Shown here piece by piece: positions 7,345-15,778 of a stretch of 38,307 nucleotides of DNA (within the stretch, counting starts at the first letter, position 1; each line of letters begins with the position of its first letter). Under the pieces are notes generated by a model. The model did no database searches, was not told the DNA's origin, and was given only the letters and a program-made list of their open reading frames with translations. The stretch spans positions 1-38,307 of the forward strand of contig NZ_JAMXOE010000035.1 in the NCBI RefSeq assembly GCF_024055575.1, written 5' to 3'. Origin of the DNA: Mucilaginibacter flavidus (GTDB taxonomy: Bacteria > Bacteroidota > Bacteroidia > Sphingobacteriales > Sphingobacteriaceae). The position numbers and the translations under genes are program-made.

Positions 7345-7701
7345 ATGGATTTACAAATTATTAAAACAGAGGCAGAATATGAACATTTACTTGAATGGGC
7401 AGATAATCAATTTGATTTAGGCATGAGCCCGGAAACTGCTGAAGGAGGAAAATTACAAATTGCATTGTTGCTCATCAAACAATATGAAGATGAACATTAC
7501 CCTGTACCCTCGCCAGACCCGATTGAAGTTGTAAAGCTAAAAATGGAGGAAAGAGGACTTATTAATAAAGACCTTGTGAATTGGATTGGCAGCAAAGGCT
7601 ATGTATCTGCTTTACTCAGTGGTAAAAAGCCCCTAACTTTGCGGATTGCTAAGATATTTCACCAAAAATTGGGAATCCCTGCCGAGGTACTACTGGCATA
7701 A
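7345..7701 (+). CDS. higA: HigA-type antitoxin, HTH domain
   Basis: The 118-residue protein has an N-terminal toxin-binding part (MDLQIIKTEAEYEHLLEWAD, a frequent HigA opening) and a C-terminal helix-turn-helix (residues about 58-115: EVVKLKMEERGLINKDLVNWIG, SALLSGKKPLTLRIAKIFHQKLGIPAEVLL). It should neutralise HigB and bind the paired palindromes at 6975-7019. The start is set by the 4-nt gap after higB and the conserved N-terminus. Confidence 0.88.
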   Translation: MDLQIIKTEAEYEHLLEWADNQFDLGMSPETAEGGKLQIALLLIKQYEDEHYPVPSPDPIEVVKLKMEERGLINKDLVNWIGSKGYVSALLSGKKPLTLRIAKIFHQKLGIPAEVLLA

Positions 7702-7760
7702 GAAATGGTTATTATCTTAATTTATGCCTGATTCTTCTCCAGCCATAAGAATAGAACATT

Positions 7761-8480
7761 TTATCTTTTCACAAATCTATCCTTCAACACCATGCTCATT
7801 ACCTCATTCAAATAGCTTTGCCCTACGGTTATTTTTGTATTACCAACATACAGCATGTTTCCTTCAATAGTGGTTATAAAATCAAGGTTTACAATATGGC
7901 TTTTGTGTACCTGCAAAAATTTACCAGCTGGCAGATTTTCTAAAATGCCTTTAATGGTTAGGTAAGCAACCAGCTTGCCGGTTGTGGTGTAAAGTGTTAT
8001 ATAATTGGCGAGGGCCTCAATGTACGCGAGCTCATCAAACAGCACTTTTTCTATTTTGCCATCGCACTTTACAAAAATGTAGTTGGCCTCTATAACTCCA
8101 GCCGCAGGCTTTTTCTGTTTCAAAGTATGCAGTTCGAGCGCCTTTTGCGACGCTCTTAAAAAACGCTCAAGCGAAAATGGCTTCACCAGGTAATCAACCA
8201 CAGCCAGCTCAAAACCGTCTAAAGCGTACTGTCCATAAGCGGTCGTCATAATAACCATCGGCAAATTATTGGCCGACCGCAAAAAGTCAAGCCCCGACAT
8301 TTTAGGCATGTTTATGTCGAGGAAAACCAAGTCGGGTTTCAATTCGTTTATCAGCCCGGTTGCCTTTAGTGGATTTTCGGCAGTACCGGCCAACTTTAAA
8401 AAGTCAGTCTCCTCGATATATTCCTGCAACAGCTTTCGGGCTATCGGCTCATCATCAATTATAAGGCATTTTAAAGTCAT
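7761..8480 (-). CDS. LytTR-family response regulator
   Basis: The 239 residues hold a receiver domain (1-120) and a LytTR DNA-binding domain (about 137-235). The receiver has acidic residues D9/D10, the phospho-acceptor Asp55 in LVFLDINMP, TT at 79-80 and Lys100 in LVKPF. The LytTR part shows YIFVKCDGKIEKV, LAYIEALANYITLYT, LPAGKFLQVHKSHIVNL and an ITVGQSYL end. It partners the LytS-type kinase upstream. The RR start codon overlaps what was the kinase stop (ATGA at 8477-8480), so the pair was once translationally coupled. The kinase now stops 75 nt earlier, which may reduce coupling. Confidence 0.92.
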   Translation of the reverse strand: MTLKCLIIDDEPIARKLLQEYIEETDFLKLAGTAENPLKATGLINELKPDLVFLDINMPKMSGLDFLRSANNLPMVIMTTAYGQYALDGFELAVVDYLVKPFSLERFLRASQKALELHTLKQKKPAAGVIEANYIFVKCDGKIEKVLFDELAYIEALANYITLYTTTGKLVAYLTIKGILENLPAGKFLQVHKSHIVNLDFITTIEGNMLYVGNTKITVGQSYLNEVMSMVLKDRFVKR

Positions 8481-8551
8481 ACGTTACGCAAAGTTAAATT
8501 GATTTCGAAGCTGTCGCCATGATTTCCAACCGTTAGTGAATGCCTGCCGGG

Positions 8552-9493
8552 TTAAAGAAGCTCCAGGCGCCGCCTGGCGTTGGCTATTCCAAGCCCTGAT
8601 GATTTTTCGACCGGGTTTATATAACTATCCCTGGTATTAAAGCACCTGAAACACAAATTGCCATCCTCATATTTCATACTGATATCTACCCGGTTTTCTT
8701 TAGCCTCGTTAAAGCCCACATATTTAAAAGCATTTTCAATAAAAGTAATTAATAACAGTGGAGCTACTTTTATGGGTGCAGTTATATCGCCTGCGCAAAA
8801 ACTCACATTAATCCGCTCGTCCATCCGGCTTTTTTGCATTTCGATGTAGTTTTTAATATAATTCAGCTCCCGCTCAAGTTCGATTTGCTCCACATTACAT
8901 TCATACAGCTGGTAGCGCAGCATCTCCGAAAAAACCAGCAGCATGTTGCGCGCTGTTTTGTTCGATTTATCGATGTGGGCGTAAATGGAATTGATGGAAT
9001 TAAACAAAAAATGCGGGTTAAATTGTGCCCGCAAAAAATCGAGCTCATGCTCAGCCCGTTCCCTTTCTATCTGCTCAATATAAATACCCGACCGCACCCT
9101 GTCGGCAACAAATTTACCTATCAATATGATAACTACCCAAAACAAGATATTGATGAACGAATCCCAAAAAACAGAAAGCAGATCGGGATGAAATTTGGCG
9201 ACGTTAAAAATATGAATGTTTACCAATATGGTTACCGGTACACGCAAGGCCGCCGTAATTGCAATACCGGCCAGTAAGCATAATGCAAATGCCACATATT
9301 TTTTATTATTAAGCAACCGGGGAATAGTGTAGACAGTATTAAAGTAATAGTTGGCCGCAATAAAAATAAGGTAACAAAATTGTATGGTTATAGCGCGGGT
9401 AAGCACCAGCGTATTGTTGCGGAAGATAAATATCCAAAACACATATGCCAGCCCCCAAAAAACCAGGTGTAATATAAAATTGCTTTTCTTCAC
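8552..9493 (-). CDS. LytS-type sensor histidine kinase, C-terminus lost to an in-frame stop
   Basis: Residues 9-130 contain four membrane helices. A short coiled segment leads to the His_kinase motif FLRAQFNPHFLFNSINSIYA, with phospho-acceptor His161. An HATPase domain follows, with an N-box (LLLITFIENAFKYV) and a G-box (SSGLGIANARRRLELL). Translation then meets TAA at 8552-8554. Beyond it the same frame reads PGRHSLTVGNHGDSFEINLT and LRNV and ends at TGA overlapping the response regulator ATG. LELLYPG.H is the normal family continuation, so TAA most simply replaces a Tyr codon. The full protein would be 338 residues (8477-9493). Loss of the last strands of the ATPase fold may impair the kinase; a sequencing error is also possible. 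Confidence 0.88.
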   Translation of the reverse strand: MKKSNFILHLVFWGLAYVFWIFIFRNNTLVLTRAITIQFCYLIFIAANYYFNTVYTIPRLLNNKKYVAFALCLLAGIAITAALRVPVTILVNIHIFNVAKFHPDLLSVFWDSFINILFWVVIILIGKFVADRVRSGIYIEQIERERAEHELDFLRAQFNPHFLFNSINSIYAHIDKSNKTARNMLLVFSEMLRYQLYECNVEQIELERELNYIKNYIEMQKSRMDERINVSFCAGDITAPIKVAPLLLITFIENAFKYVGFNEAKENRVDISMKYEDGNLCFRCFNTRDSYINPVEKSSGLGIANARRRLELL

Positions 9494-9617
9494 TGCTTTG
9501 TAGAGCGTTAATTAGCACTCAATAAAAGTATAAAAGAACGCATTTTTATTAATTATTCTATTATCATGTGAGGTGTGCCGGGGAATCGTTTCAAATTACT
9601 ATCCGCATTTTTCCCAC

Positions 9618-9766
9618 AGGCCTGCGACCTGTGCTGGTGAATTGCGTCCCCTTGGGGCTTTGTTGATTGTTCTTCAACTTAAAGGTAAAGGAACCCAAAT
9701 CTCGACGAGAAAGACAAAGCACACAGCCCCAACGGGGCGGCCCTGGTCAGCGCAGGTCGCAGGCCT
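9618..9766. repeat. Inverted-repeat intergenic element (MITE/REP-like)
   Basis: The arms AGGCCTGCGACCTGTGCTG (9618-9636) and CAGCGCAGGTCGCAGGCCT (9748-9766) are inverted copies with one mismatch over 19 nt. Inside are two smaller palindromic blocks, CCCCTTGGGG and GCCCCAACGGGGC. The element fills the middle of the 317-nt gap between the LytS-type kinase and the aminotransferase-fold gene; apart from it I see nothing coding in the gap. Its GC content is well above the flanks. It could act as a terminator for the minus-strand gene to its right. No transposase is encoded. Confidence 0.65.
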
Positions 9767-9810
9767 GCGCTAAAACGCAATCGCCATGGTTTACTTCGCT
9801 ATTGCCGGAA

Positions 9811-11031
9811 CTATTGTTTTAATAGGTCAAGCAACTCACTGCAAATTGTATTTATCTCTTCTTCGGTATTATAATAATGTACCGATGCCCTAACCACGGT
9901 TGTTAAATTGTTTTTGTTCATAAAATAAAGCGTTGAAATGGCTTTACCTACCGAAACATTAATATGCTTTTGTGCCAGATAATTTTTCACCTGTACCGCC
10001 TCCAATCCGTTCACTGTAAAAGTTACAATTCCGCATTGTTCGGCGCCAAAGTCGTGCACGGTTATGCCGTCGATATTGCTGAGTTTGGTGCGCAATGTGG
10101 TTGCTAACATTTGGATTCGCTGCCATATTTTGTCGATACCGATCGTCAAAGCATACTCAACAGCTTTGCCCAGGCCCAGCGTAAGCGCCCGGTTTTTTTC
10201 ATAAAGCTCAAACCTGCGCGCATCGGCCCTTAAGTTAAACCCGGCCGGCTTTACATCGGGTGCACTAAATCCGTCCATAAATAATGGTCTTAGTTTGTCC
10301 TGTATTTCTTTTTTTACAAATAAAAACCCCGTCCCCCTGGGCGCGCGCAAGTACTTACGCCCGGTTACCGATAGCATATCGCAGCCAATTTCTTTAACAT
10401 CAACCGGCACTTGCCCTGCACTCTGGCAAGCATCAACCAAGTATAAAATATGGTGTTTGCGGGCGATCTTACCTATTTCAACTATAGGTATCATCCCCCC
10501 GGTGGTGGACGCTATGTGCGTTATGGCTATAAGTTTTGTTTTGGGCGATACGGCATTTTCCAGTTCTGTCAGCGAAAAATTCCCGTTTTCATCATTGGGG
10601 ACCTGCTTGATTTTAATACCGCTATTTTTTTCGGCATTTAAAAATCCAATGATATTGGTTACGTACTCCATTTCGGAAGTGATAACTTCATCACCTGCTT
10701 TAAAGTCGATACCATTGAAGGCTATACACCAGGCCGTGCTGGCATTTTCAACTATGGCAATTTCTTCCGGTTCTGCATTAATAAGCTTTGCAATAAGGGC
10801 GTAAGTGTTCGCCAATTGCTCCCGGTATTTATATTCCGTTTCATATCCGCCGGCCAGGGCTTCTTCCTTTAAATAATCAACTACGGTATCAACAACCACA
10901 TCGGGCGGCAGCGAGGCGCCGGCATTGTTAAAATGTATAACATTTGCAGTTCCGGCGGTTTCCTGCCTTAGCTCATTGAGCTCCTGATTGCTTATTACTG
11001 TTGTATCCATAGCGGGTTGATTAAACTTCAA
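9811..11031 (-). CDS. Class V aminotransferase-fold PLP enzyme (cysteine desulfurase/lyase-like)
   Basis: The 406-residue protein is a fold-type I PLP enzyme. It shows FNNAGASLPP near residue 35, ENASTAW (95-101) for phosphate binding, THIASTTGG around His172, and LVDACQSAGQVPVD with Asp200 and Gln203. The Schiff-base Lys226 lies in SVTGRKYLRAPRGTGFLFV. The GRKYLR.PRGTG form is typical of the selenocysteine lyase/isopenicillin-epimerase-like branch rather than housekeeping IscS/SufS. No active-site Cys loop of SufS type is obvious. It could be a C-S lyase or an amino-acid-processing enzyme; the substrate is unknown. It is a single gene. Met8 (11010) is an alternative start. Confidence 0.82.
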   Translation of the reverse strand: MKFNQPAMDTTVISNQELNELRQETAGTANVIHFNNAGASLPPDVVVDTVVDYLKEEALAGGYETEYKYREQLANTYALIAKLINAEPEEIAIVENASTAWCIAFNGIDFKAGDEVITSEMEYVTNIIGFLNAEKNSGIKIKQVPNDENGNFSLTELENAVSPKTKLIAITHIASTTGGMIPIVEIGKIARKHHILYLVDACQSAGQVPVDVKEIGCDMLSVTGRKYLRAPRGTGFLFVKKEIQDKLRPLFMDGFSAPDVKPAGFNLRADARRFELYEKNRALTLGLGKAVEYALTIGIDKIWQRIQMLATTLRTKLSNIDGITVHDFGAEQCGIVTFTVNGLEAVQVKNYLAQKHINVSVGKAISTLYFMNKNNLTTVVRASVHYYNTEEEINTICSELLDLLKQ

Positions 11032-11160
11032 TGCAAAATAAAGGGTTTCATCAACACTAAAACAGATGCAGTTTTGTTATTTTAAAGCATAACAGATAGA
11101 AAGAACACCTGTTTCTGTTCCCGAAAAAAAGGCATAATTTTTTACCGTGATTTAAACCCC

Positions 11161-11168
11161 TACCTTTG
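11161..11168 (+). promoter_or_regulatory. -7 box directly before rlmF
   Basis: TACCTTTG matches TAnnTTTG exactly and ends 5 nt before the rlmF ATG. A clear -33 TTG is not seen. In Bacteroidota, transcription starts a few nt past this box, so the transcript should have almost no leader. Confidence 0.6.
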
Positions 11169-11173
11169 CGCCC

Positions 11174-12103
11174 ATGTCGACAACGCCCGTAAATTCAACT
11201 CCGCAGGAAAAGCAAATCCTGCACCCGCGCAACCTGCACCGCGACCGCTATAACTTTAAGGTGCTTTGCAAAAGCAACCCGGCGTTAAAACCGTTTGTGG
11301 CTGTTAACCGGTACGATATTGAATCGATAGATTTTACGAACCCAGAGGCAGTTAAAGCCTTAAACAAAGCTTTGTTAAAACATTTTTACGGGGTTGATAG
11401 CTGGGATATCCCGGATGGATATCTTTGTCCGCCAATACCAGGCCGCGCTGATTATATCCATTACTTAGCCGATTTACTTGCCGAAAACAACAATGGCGTT
11501 GTACCCACAGGCAACAAAGTAAAAATCCTCGATGTAGGCACAGGAGCTAATGTTGTTTATCCACTAATAGGCAGCAGTGCGTACGACTGGAAATTTGTTG
11601 GCACAGAGGTAGATCTTATTGCCCTTGCATCGGCAAAAAACATAATTGCTTTAAACAAACACCTAAAGGATAAAATTGACATCCGTAGACAGGCAAGCAA
11701 AACCAATATTTTCAATGGCATAATTAATGGTGGTGAGGTATTCGACGCAAGTATTTGCAACCCGCCTTTCCATGCTTCGGCGCTTGAAGCAAAGGATGCG
11801 ACTGAAACCAAGTGGAAAAAGCTTGGCGTAAACCCTAACCAAAAAACGCCGCTAAATTTTGGCGGACAAAAGACCGAACTGTGGTATCCCGGTGGCGAAT
11901 CGGCTTTTATTACCCGGATGATTGAGGAAAGCGCTGTTATACCTGAAAACTGCAAATGGTTCACAACGCTGGTATCAAAAAAAGAAACCTTGCCAATAGT
12001 GCAAAGAGCATTAACCAGGGTACGAGCTATTGATGTTAAAACCATCAATATGGCGCAGGGGCAAAAGGCCAGCAGGATTTTAGCCTGGACGTTTTTGGGG
12101 TAG
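11174..12103 (+). CDS. rlmF: 23S rRNA (adenine-1618-N6)-methyltransferase RlmF
   Basis: The 309-residue protein follows the RlmF/YbiN pattern: HPRNLHRDRYNF near the start, WDIPDGYLCPPIPGRADYIHY, the SAM-binding ILDVGTGAN (residues 118-126) and the N6-adenine methyltransferase motif CNPPFH (195-200). GGQKTELWYPGGE.AF and W(F)TTLVSKK also match. It methylates A1618 of 23S rRNA during ribosome assembly, in the cytoplasm. The start at 11174 follows a -7 box by 5 nt, implying a leaderless message. The next Met is far downstream, so an alternative start is unlikely. Confidence 0.93.
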   Translation: MSTTPVNSTPQEKQILHPRNLHRDRYNFKVLCKSNPALKPFVAVNRYDIESIDFTNPEAVKALNKALLKHFYGVDSWDIPDGYLCPPIPGRADYIHYLADLLAENNNGVVPTGNKVKILDVGTGANVVYPLIGSSAYDWKFVGTEVDLIALASAKNIIALNKHLKDKIDIRRQASKTNIFNGIINGGEVFDASICNPPFHASALEAKDATETKWKKLGVNPNQKTPLNFGGQKTELWYPGGESAFITRMIEESAVIPENCKWFTTLVSKKETLPIVQRALTRVRAIDVKTINMAQGQKASRILAWTFLG

Positions 12104-12134
12104 TATACTTAGTTTCTAACGCTCATATTCAGCG

Positions 12135-12142
12135 TATATTTG
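12135..12142 (+). promoter_or_regulatory. -7 box before the truncated haemoglobin gene
   Basis: TATATTTG is an exact TAnnTTTG match, 18 nt before the ATG at 12161. No convincing -33 TTG at the usual spacing. Confidence 0.45.
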
Positions 12143-12160
12143 CCGCGGGGGCGATAGAAA

Positions 12161-12547
12161 ATGAAAGACATTACCGATATAGCGGATATTAAACTTTTTG
12201 TAAACGAGTTTTACGACAAAGTGCGCAAAGACGAGTTAATAGGACCTGTTTTTTTAGAAAAAATAACCGGCGACTGGCAGCCGCACCTCGACAAGATGTA
12301 CGCATTTTGGAATGCTGCACTCTTTGCGGAACCCGGATATAGGGGCAACCCATTTGCCAAACATGCCCCGCTAAAAATCAGTTCGCCTCATTTTGAGCGC
12401 TGGCTGGTTTTATTTGGCGACACGATTGATAGTAACTTTACGGGGCCTATGGCCGTTGATGCAAAGAAAAGAGCTGGTTTAATGGCCGATATCTTCCTTG
12501 TAAAATTGGAAAGAATGAACGGTGACCCCGGAAAGGTAATAGTTTAA
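12161..12547 (+). CDS. Group III truncated haemoglobin
   Basis: The 128-residue protein has the group III (P-type) truncated globin pattern: VNEFYDKVRKDELIGPVF, WQPHLDKMYAFWNAALF, GNPFAKHAPL and SSPHFERWLVLFGDTID. The His in PHFERW is the proximal haem ligand. Tyr/Phe residues in the N-terminal helix line the distal pocket, and H..L in KHAPL is typical. Such proteins bind O2 or NO; the physiological role is unsettled. It is preceded by its own -7 box and ends 5 nt before the convergent stop of a histidine kinase gene on the other strand, leaving no room for separate terminators. Confidence 0.9.
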   Translation: MKDITDIADIKLFVNEFYDKVRKDELIGPVFLEKITGDWQPHLDKMYAFWNAALFAEPGYRGNPFAKHAPLKISSPHFERWLVLFGDTIDSNFTGPMAVDAKKRAGLMADIFLVKLERMNGDPGKVIV

Positions 12548-12552
12548 CAACC

Positions 12553-13938
12553 TCACAATGGCAACGCCACAATAAATGAAGTACCGCTGCCCGGCGATGA
12601 CTTTACCGCAATGGTACCGTGCATTTGCTCAATGGCCTGTTTAACAAAATACAAGCCCAGCCCCATGCTTTTTTTATTGAGCCCTGATTTAAAATATTTG
12701 TTAAAAATATTTGTATACTGGTTGGGTTTAATACCTATCCCATTGTCCTCAACCTCCATAACACAATGTTTGCCATCACTATATGATTTCACTTTTACCC
12801 ATTGCTCGGGCTTGCTGAAATCGGCATATTTTATGGCGTTTGATATCAGGTTGTTAAACACAGTCTTTAAATCGGTGACGTTGCAATTCACTTCCCAAAC
12901 CGCCAGTTCACTTACAAATTTCACTTTCTTGCCTTCTGCAAAAAAGCTATTTTGGGTTATTACATCTTTTACAATTTCGTCGAGTTTGCAAGGCCCAATG
13001 CCATTGTTCTCATTCTGGATAGTCTGCAGTACCTCCTTTATGTAATTATCCTGAAGCTGGATGGTTTCCTGCATCATTTCAGTATAGGTTGAAATCTTGG
13101 TGATATCCTTCTCTTTTTCCAGCACCGAAACCAGCCCGCTCAACGATGTTAAAGGCGCGCGTAAATCGTGCGTGACAGCAAACACAAAATGGTTTATCCG
13201 CTCGTTCATGCTTTTAAGGGCCCGGTTTTGGTCGATAATTACTTTTTTAGAACTATGCAGTTTTTTAAGCATCAGCCCGGCAAGCAAAGCAGTACTAAAT
13301 AAAATAATGGCGGATATTACGATGTCGGCAATAAAAACATAATGGTCGACCGTGCGGGACGCTGTGCCCAATATGGCCGAAAAATCGCGCTGTTGAATGG
13401 TCAGGTTGTCTGATATAGTATTTACCTGTAAAACAATAGCTTCCTGGTCAACCTCCTTTCCCGCAGCAATATCACGATGTACCGCCGAACCTATCCGGTT
13501 TAAATTTGCCACCAGCACGTCTGATTGCTGCCAGGCTTTTATCGCCTTCTTAAAAAAAGCCTCGTTTTTAAAATGCTGGTAATACCATATCAGCTCGGGC
13601 AAATCATCAGGATGATTGGCGCCCATTAAAAAACCAATACGCGCAATTTTTATGTCTTTACCTGCCGATAAAGCCTCGCGGGCAATGCTGTCGCCGCGCG
13701 GGATAGTGATATCATCTTTAAAAACTAAAAAATCTGATTCCTCGTGCGAATAGATATAGCTCATCAAATGCCGGGTAGCATCCTTTTCACCTTTTGAATA
13801 TTGCGATTCGAAATTGGTGTAGGCCCTGCCGGCGGAAAGAATTTTAACGGAATAAAAGTGCGTAACGGCTATGGCAGCGGTAGCCACCAATACAATAACG
13901 GTTAAAGCAATAATAACTTTTTTCATAGTCAACCTCAC
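12553..13938 (-). CDS. Two-TM sensor histidine kinase
   Basis: The 461 residues start with a membrane helix (about 6-28). A 170-residue periplasmic helical sensor follows, then a second helix (201-225), a short linker, HisKA (about 245-310) and HATPase_c (about 345-461). The H-box is FAVTHDLRAPLTSLSGL with His257; the N-box is TVFNNLISNAIKYA, the G1 box VEDNGIGI and the G2 box SMGLGLYFVKQAI. There is no HAMP, PAS or receiver domain. No response regulator lies beside it, so it is an orphan in this window. A start at Met5 is an alternative. Confidence 0.9.
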   Translation of the reverse strand: MRLTMKKVIIALTVIVLVATAAIAVTHFYSVKILSAGRAYTNFESQYSKGEKDATRHLMSYIYSHEESDFLVFKDDITIPRGDSIAREALSAGKDIKIARIGFLMGANHPDDLPELIWYYQHFKNEAFFKKAIKAWQQSDVLVANLNRIGSAVHRDIAAGKEVDQEAIVLQVNTISDNLTIQQRDFSAILGTASRTVDHYVFIADIVISAIILFSTALLAGLMLKKLHSSKKVIIDQNRALKSMNERINHFVFAVTHDLRAPLTSLSGLVSVLEKEKDITKISTYTEMMQETIQLQDNYIKEVLQTIQNENNGIGPCKLDEIVKDVITQNSFFAEGKKVKFVSELAVWEVNCNVTDLKTVFNNLISNAIKYADFSKPEQWVKVKSYSDGKHCVMEVEDNGIGIKPNQYTNIFNKYFKSGLNKKSMGLGLYFVKQAIEQMHGTIAVKSSPGSGTSFIVALPL

Positions 13939-14169
13939 AGGTGCTAATCGTTATTTTTCTAAATCAAGAAATGCACCGTTACCTTATACGAAATTTTACA
14001 GCTAAGGTTTTATTGAAAAATCACCCCATAAATCTGTTAATAATAACATTTTCCGGTTATTTCATTTTCGCTATTTTAGCAAACAGCGGTAGTTTTAGAT
14101 ATTAGGGGACGGGCTTTCGTATTGCTTTTCACCTAATAATGGAGCTTTTACAGGTAAAAAAATCAAAGG

Positions 14170-15261
14170 ATGGCGACGAAAGGGAGTAAAAAAGGGTCAG
14201 ATAAAAATTTTAATATCGAGCGTTTTTTCGATTTGTCGCCCGATTTACTTTGTATTGCAGGTTACGACGGGTATTTCAAAAAAATAAACCCGGCTGTTTC
14301 TAAACTGTTAGGCTATACCAACGAAGAACTGCTCGCAAAACCAATTCACGAATTTATTTATCACGAAGACAAGGACATTACCGCCACGTTAAGAGATAAT
14401 TTGCTGAACGATATCCCGCTGTTTAATTTCGAAAACCGCTACGTCGCCAAGAGCGGCGAAATAGTGTGGCTCCATTGGACATCCATGCCAATTAACAACG
14501 ATAAGGTGGTGTTTGCCATTGCCAAAAATATTACGGCAAAGAAAAAACAGGAAGCGGACCGAAACCTGTTGCTTACAAACCTTACAAAGTTAAACGATGA
14601 TTTGAAACAATTGGCGTACATGACCTCGCACGATTTGCGTACGCCGGTAAGTAACCTCCTTTCAGTTTTTACGTTGCTTGACGTTTCAAAAATCCAAGAC
14701 GAAGAAACGCTTGAATTTATCGGTATTTTGAAAACAACTACCGATAGTTTGAAGAACACGCTAAATAGTTATGTTGATGCTTTAATTGAGAAAAATCGCT
14801 CGGACGTAAATGTTGAGGAATTGGATTGAAATGGCTGCTTAAACGCAGTGTTACAATCCACGCAGTCGATAATTAAAAACTCAAACGCAGTAGTTACGGC
14901 GGATTTTTCTAAAGCTAAAACAGTTATGTTTAATAAAGCATATCTCGAAAGCATATTTTTAAACCTGATTACCAACTCTATAAAATACGCGAAGCCCGAT
15001 AGTGTGCCGGTAATATCAATAACGTCAAAAAAAAACACACGGGGTACTCAATTAATTTTCGCAGATGAAGGCTTGGGCTTCGATCTAAAAAAAGTAAAAG
15101 GAAAGATTTTTGGATTTAACCAAAAGTTTCATGAAAATGCCGACAGTAAGGGGATAGGGCTGTACCTTGTTTATAACCATATTACCAGCCTGGGCGGAAG
15201 CATTTCTATAAAGAGCAAAGTAAATGAGGGGACGAAATTCATCCTCTCATTTAAGAAATAA
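14170..15261 (+). pseudogene. PAS-domain histidine kinase interrupted by one in-frame TGA
   Basis: The first piece (14170-14829, 219 residues) holds a PAS domain (about 16-125) and HisKA with His154 in YMTSHDLRTPVSNLLSVF. It ends at TGA (14827-14829). The same frame then reads NGCLNAVLQSTQSIIKNSNA with no shift, on through an HATPase domain: FLNLITNSIKYAKPDS, FADEGLGFDL and KGIGLYLVYNHITSLGG, ending at 15261. Removing the stop gives a normal 363-residue PAS-HisKA-HATPase kinase without membrane segments. TGA is one base from TTA (Leu). A GTG at 14848 could restart translation, but an ATPase without its His domain would not be a kinase alone. Recent loss, or a base error, are both possible. 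Confidence 0.82.
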
Positions 15262-15389
15262 AGCCTTTAACGCTCCATTTCTCAGTCGCCGAATGGGGCA
15301 ATTTCCAATGCATACCAACACGAACTCTATTCCGTAATTGTCGTTGTTCCTGCCCTTTATTATCGAATTAAAAAAATTTAAGGAAAAAT

Positions 15390-15435
15390 TTGCGTAAGCA
15401 ATTACTTACATATATATTTGTAAGCGTTTACTTAC
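15390..15435 (+). promoter_or_regulatory. arsR-type promoter with tandem operators
   Basis: TTG (15390-15392), a 20-nt spacer and TATATTTG (15413-15420) give a consensus Bacteroidota promoter. Two near-palindromes lie on it: GTAAGCAATTACTTAC (15394-15409) and GTAAGCGTTTACTTAC (15420-15435), both GTAAG-n6-CTTAC, 26 nt apart. One fills the spacer and the other begins at the last base of the -7 box. The ArsR-family repressor encoded 17 nt downstream is the natural ligand. Confidence 0.75.
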
Positions 15436-15451
15436 ATATTATATTTAGCTG

Positions 15452-15778
15452 ATGAGAAGAGATGTTTTCCAGGCCATAGCCGACCCAACCCGCAGGGAGA
15501 TAATAAACCTGGTAGCGTTTAACCCGTTAAACCTGAATGCTATTGCCGACAAGTTCGACATTAGTCGCCCTGCCATATCGCAACAGATAAAAATCCTGGC
15601 CGAGTGCGGGCTTATCAGCATAAAAAAGCAAGGCCGCGAACGCTATTGTGAAGCCAGTTTGCAGCAACTGAACGAGGTATCGAACTGGATTGAAAAATAC
15701 AGGCAACTATGGGAAGAGAAATTTAACAAACTGGACGATTTACTGAATAACATGCAAAACCAACCCAATAAACCATAA
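15452..15778 (+). CDS. ArsR/SmtB-type winged-helix repressor
   Basis: The 108-residue protein is a compact winged helix: RDVFQAIADPTRREIINLVA, LNAIADKFDISRPAISQQIKIL (recognition helix) and GLISIKKQGRERYCEASLQQLNEVSNWIEKY. This is the metal-independent subfamily found next to SRPBCC (AHSA1-like) genes. The two Cys residues are not in a CxC metal site. It most likely represses its own operon through the GTAAG-n6-CTTAC sites. Downstream genes encode a VOC protein and an SRPBCC protein, with a repeat element inserted between. Confidence 0.9.
   Translation: MRRDVFQAIADPTRREIINLVAFNPLNLNAIADKFDISRPAISQQIKILAECGLISIKKQGRERYCEASLQQLNEVSNWIEKYRQLWEEKFNKLDDLLNNMQNQPNKP

Noticed and set aside
8834..9277. 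147-codon plus-strand frame inside the LytS-type kinase
   Set aside because: It lies opposite a well-matched kinase gene and shows no family motif of its own.
9573..9773. Short plus-strand frame in the 317-nt gap
   Set aside because: It reads through the inverted-repeat element, and its composition reflects that repeat.
11557..12048. 163-codon minus-strand frame inside rlmF
   Set aside because: Antisense shadow of a conserved gene with SAM-binding and NPPF motifs in the plus frame.
14827..14829. TGA in the PAS kinase as a selenocysteine codon
   Set aside because: No catalytic residue is expected there, no SECIS-like hairpin was seen, and the other broken kinase has TAA.
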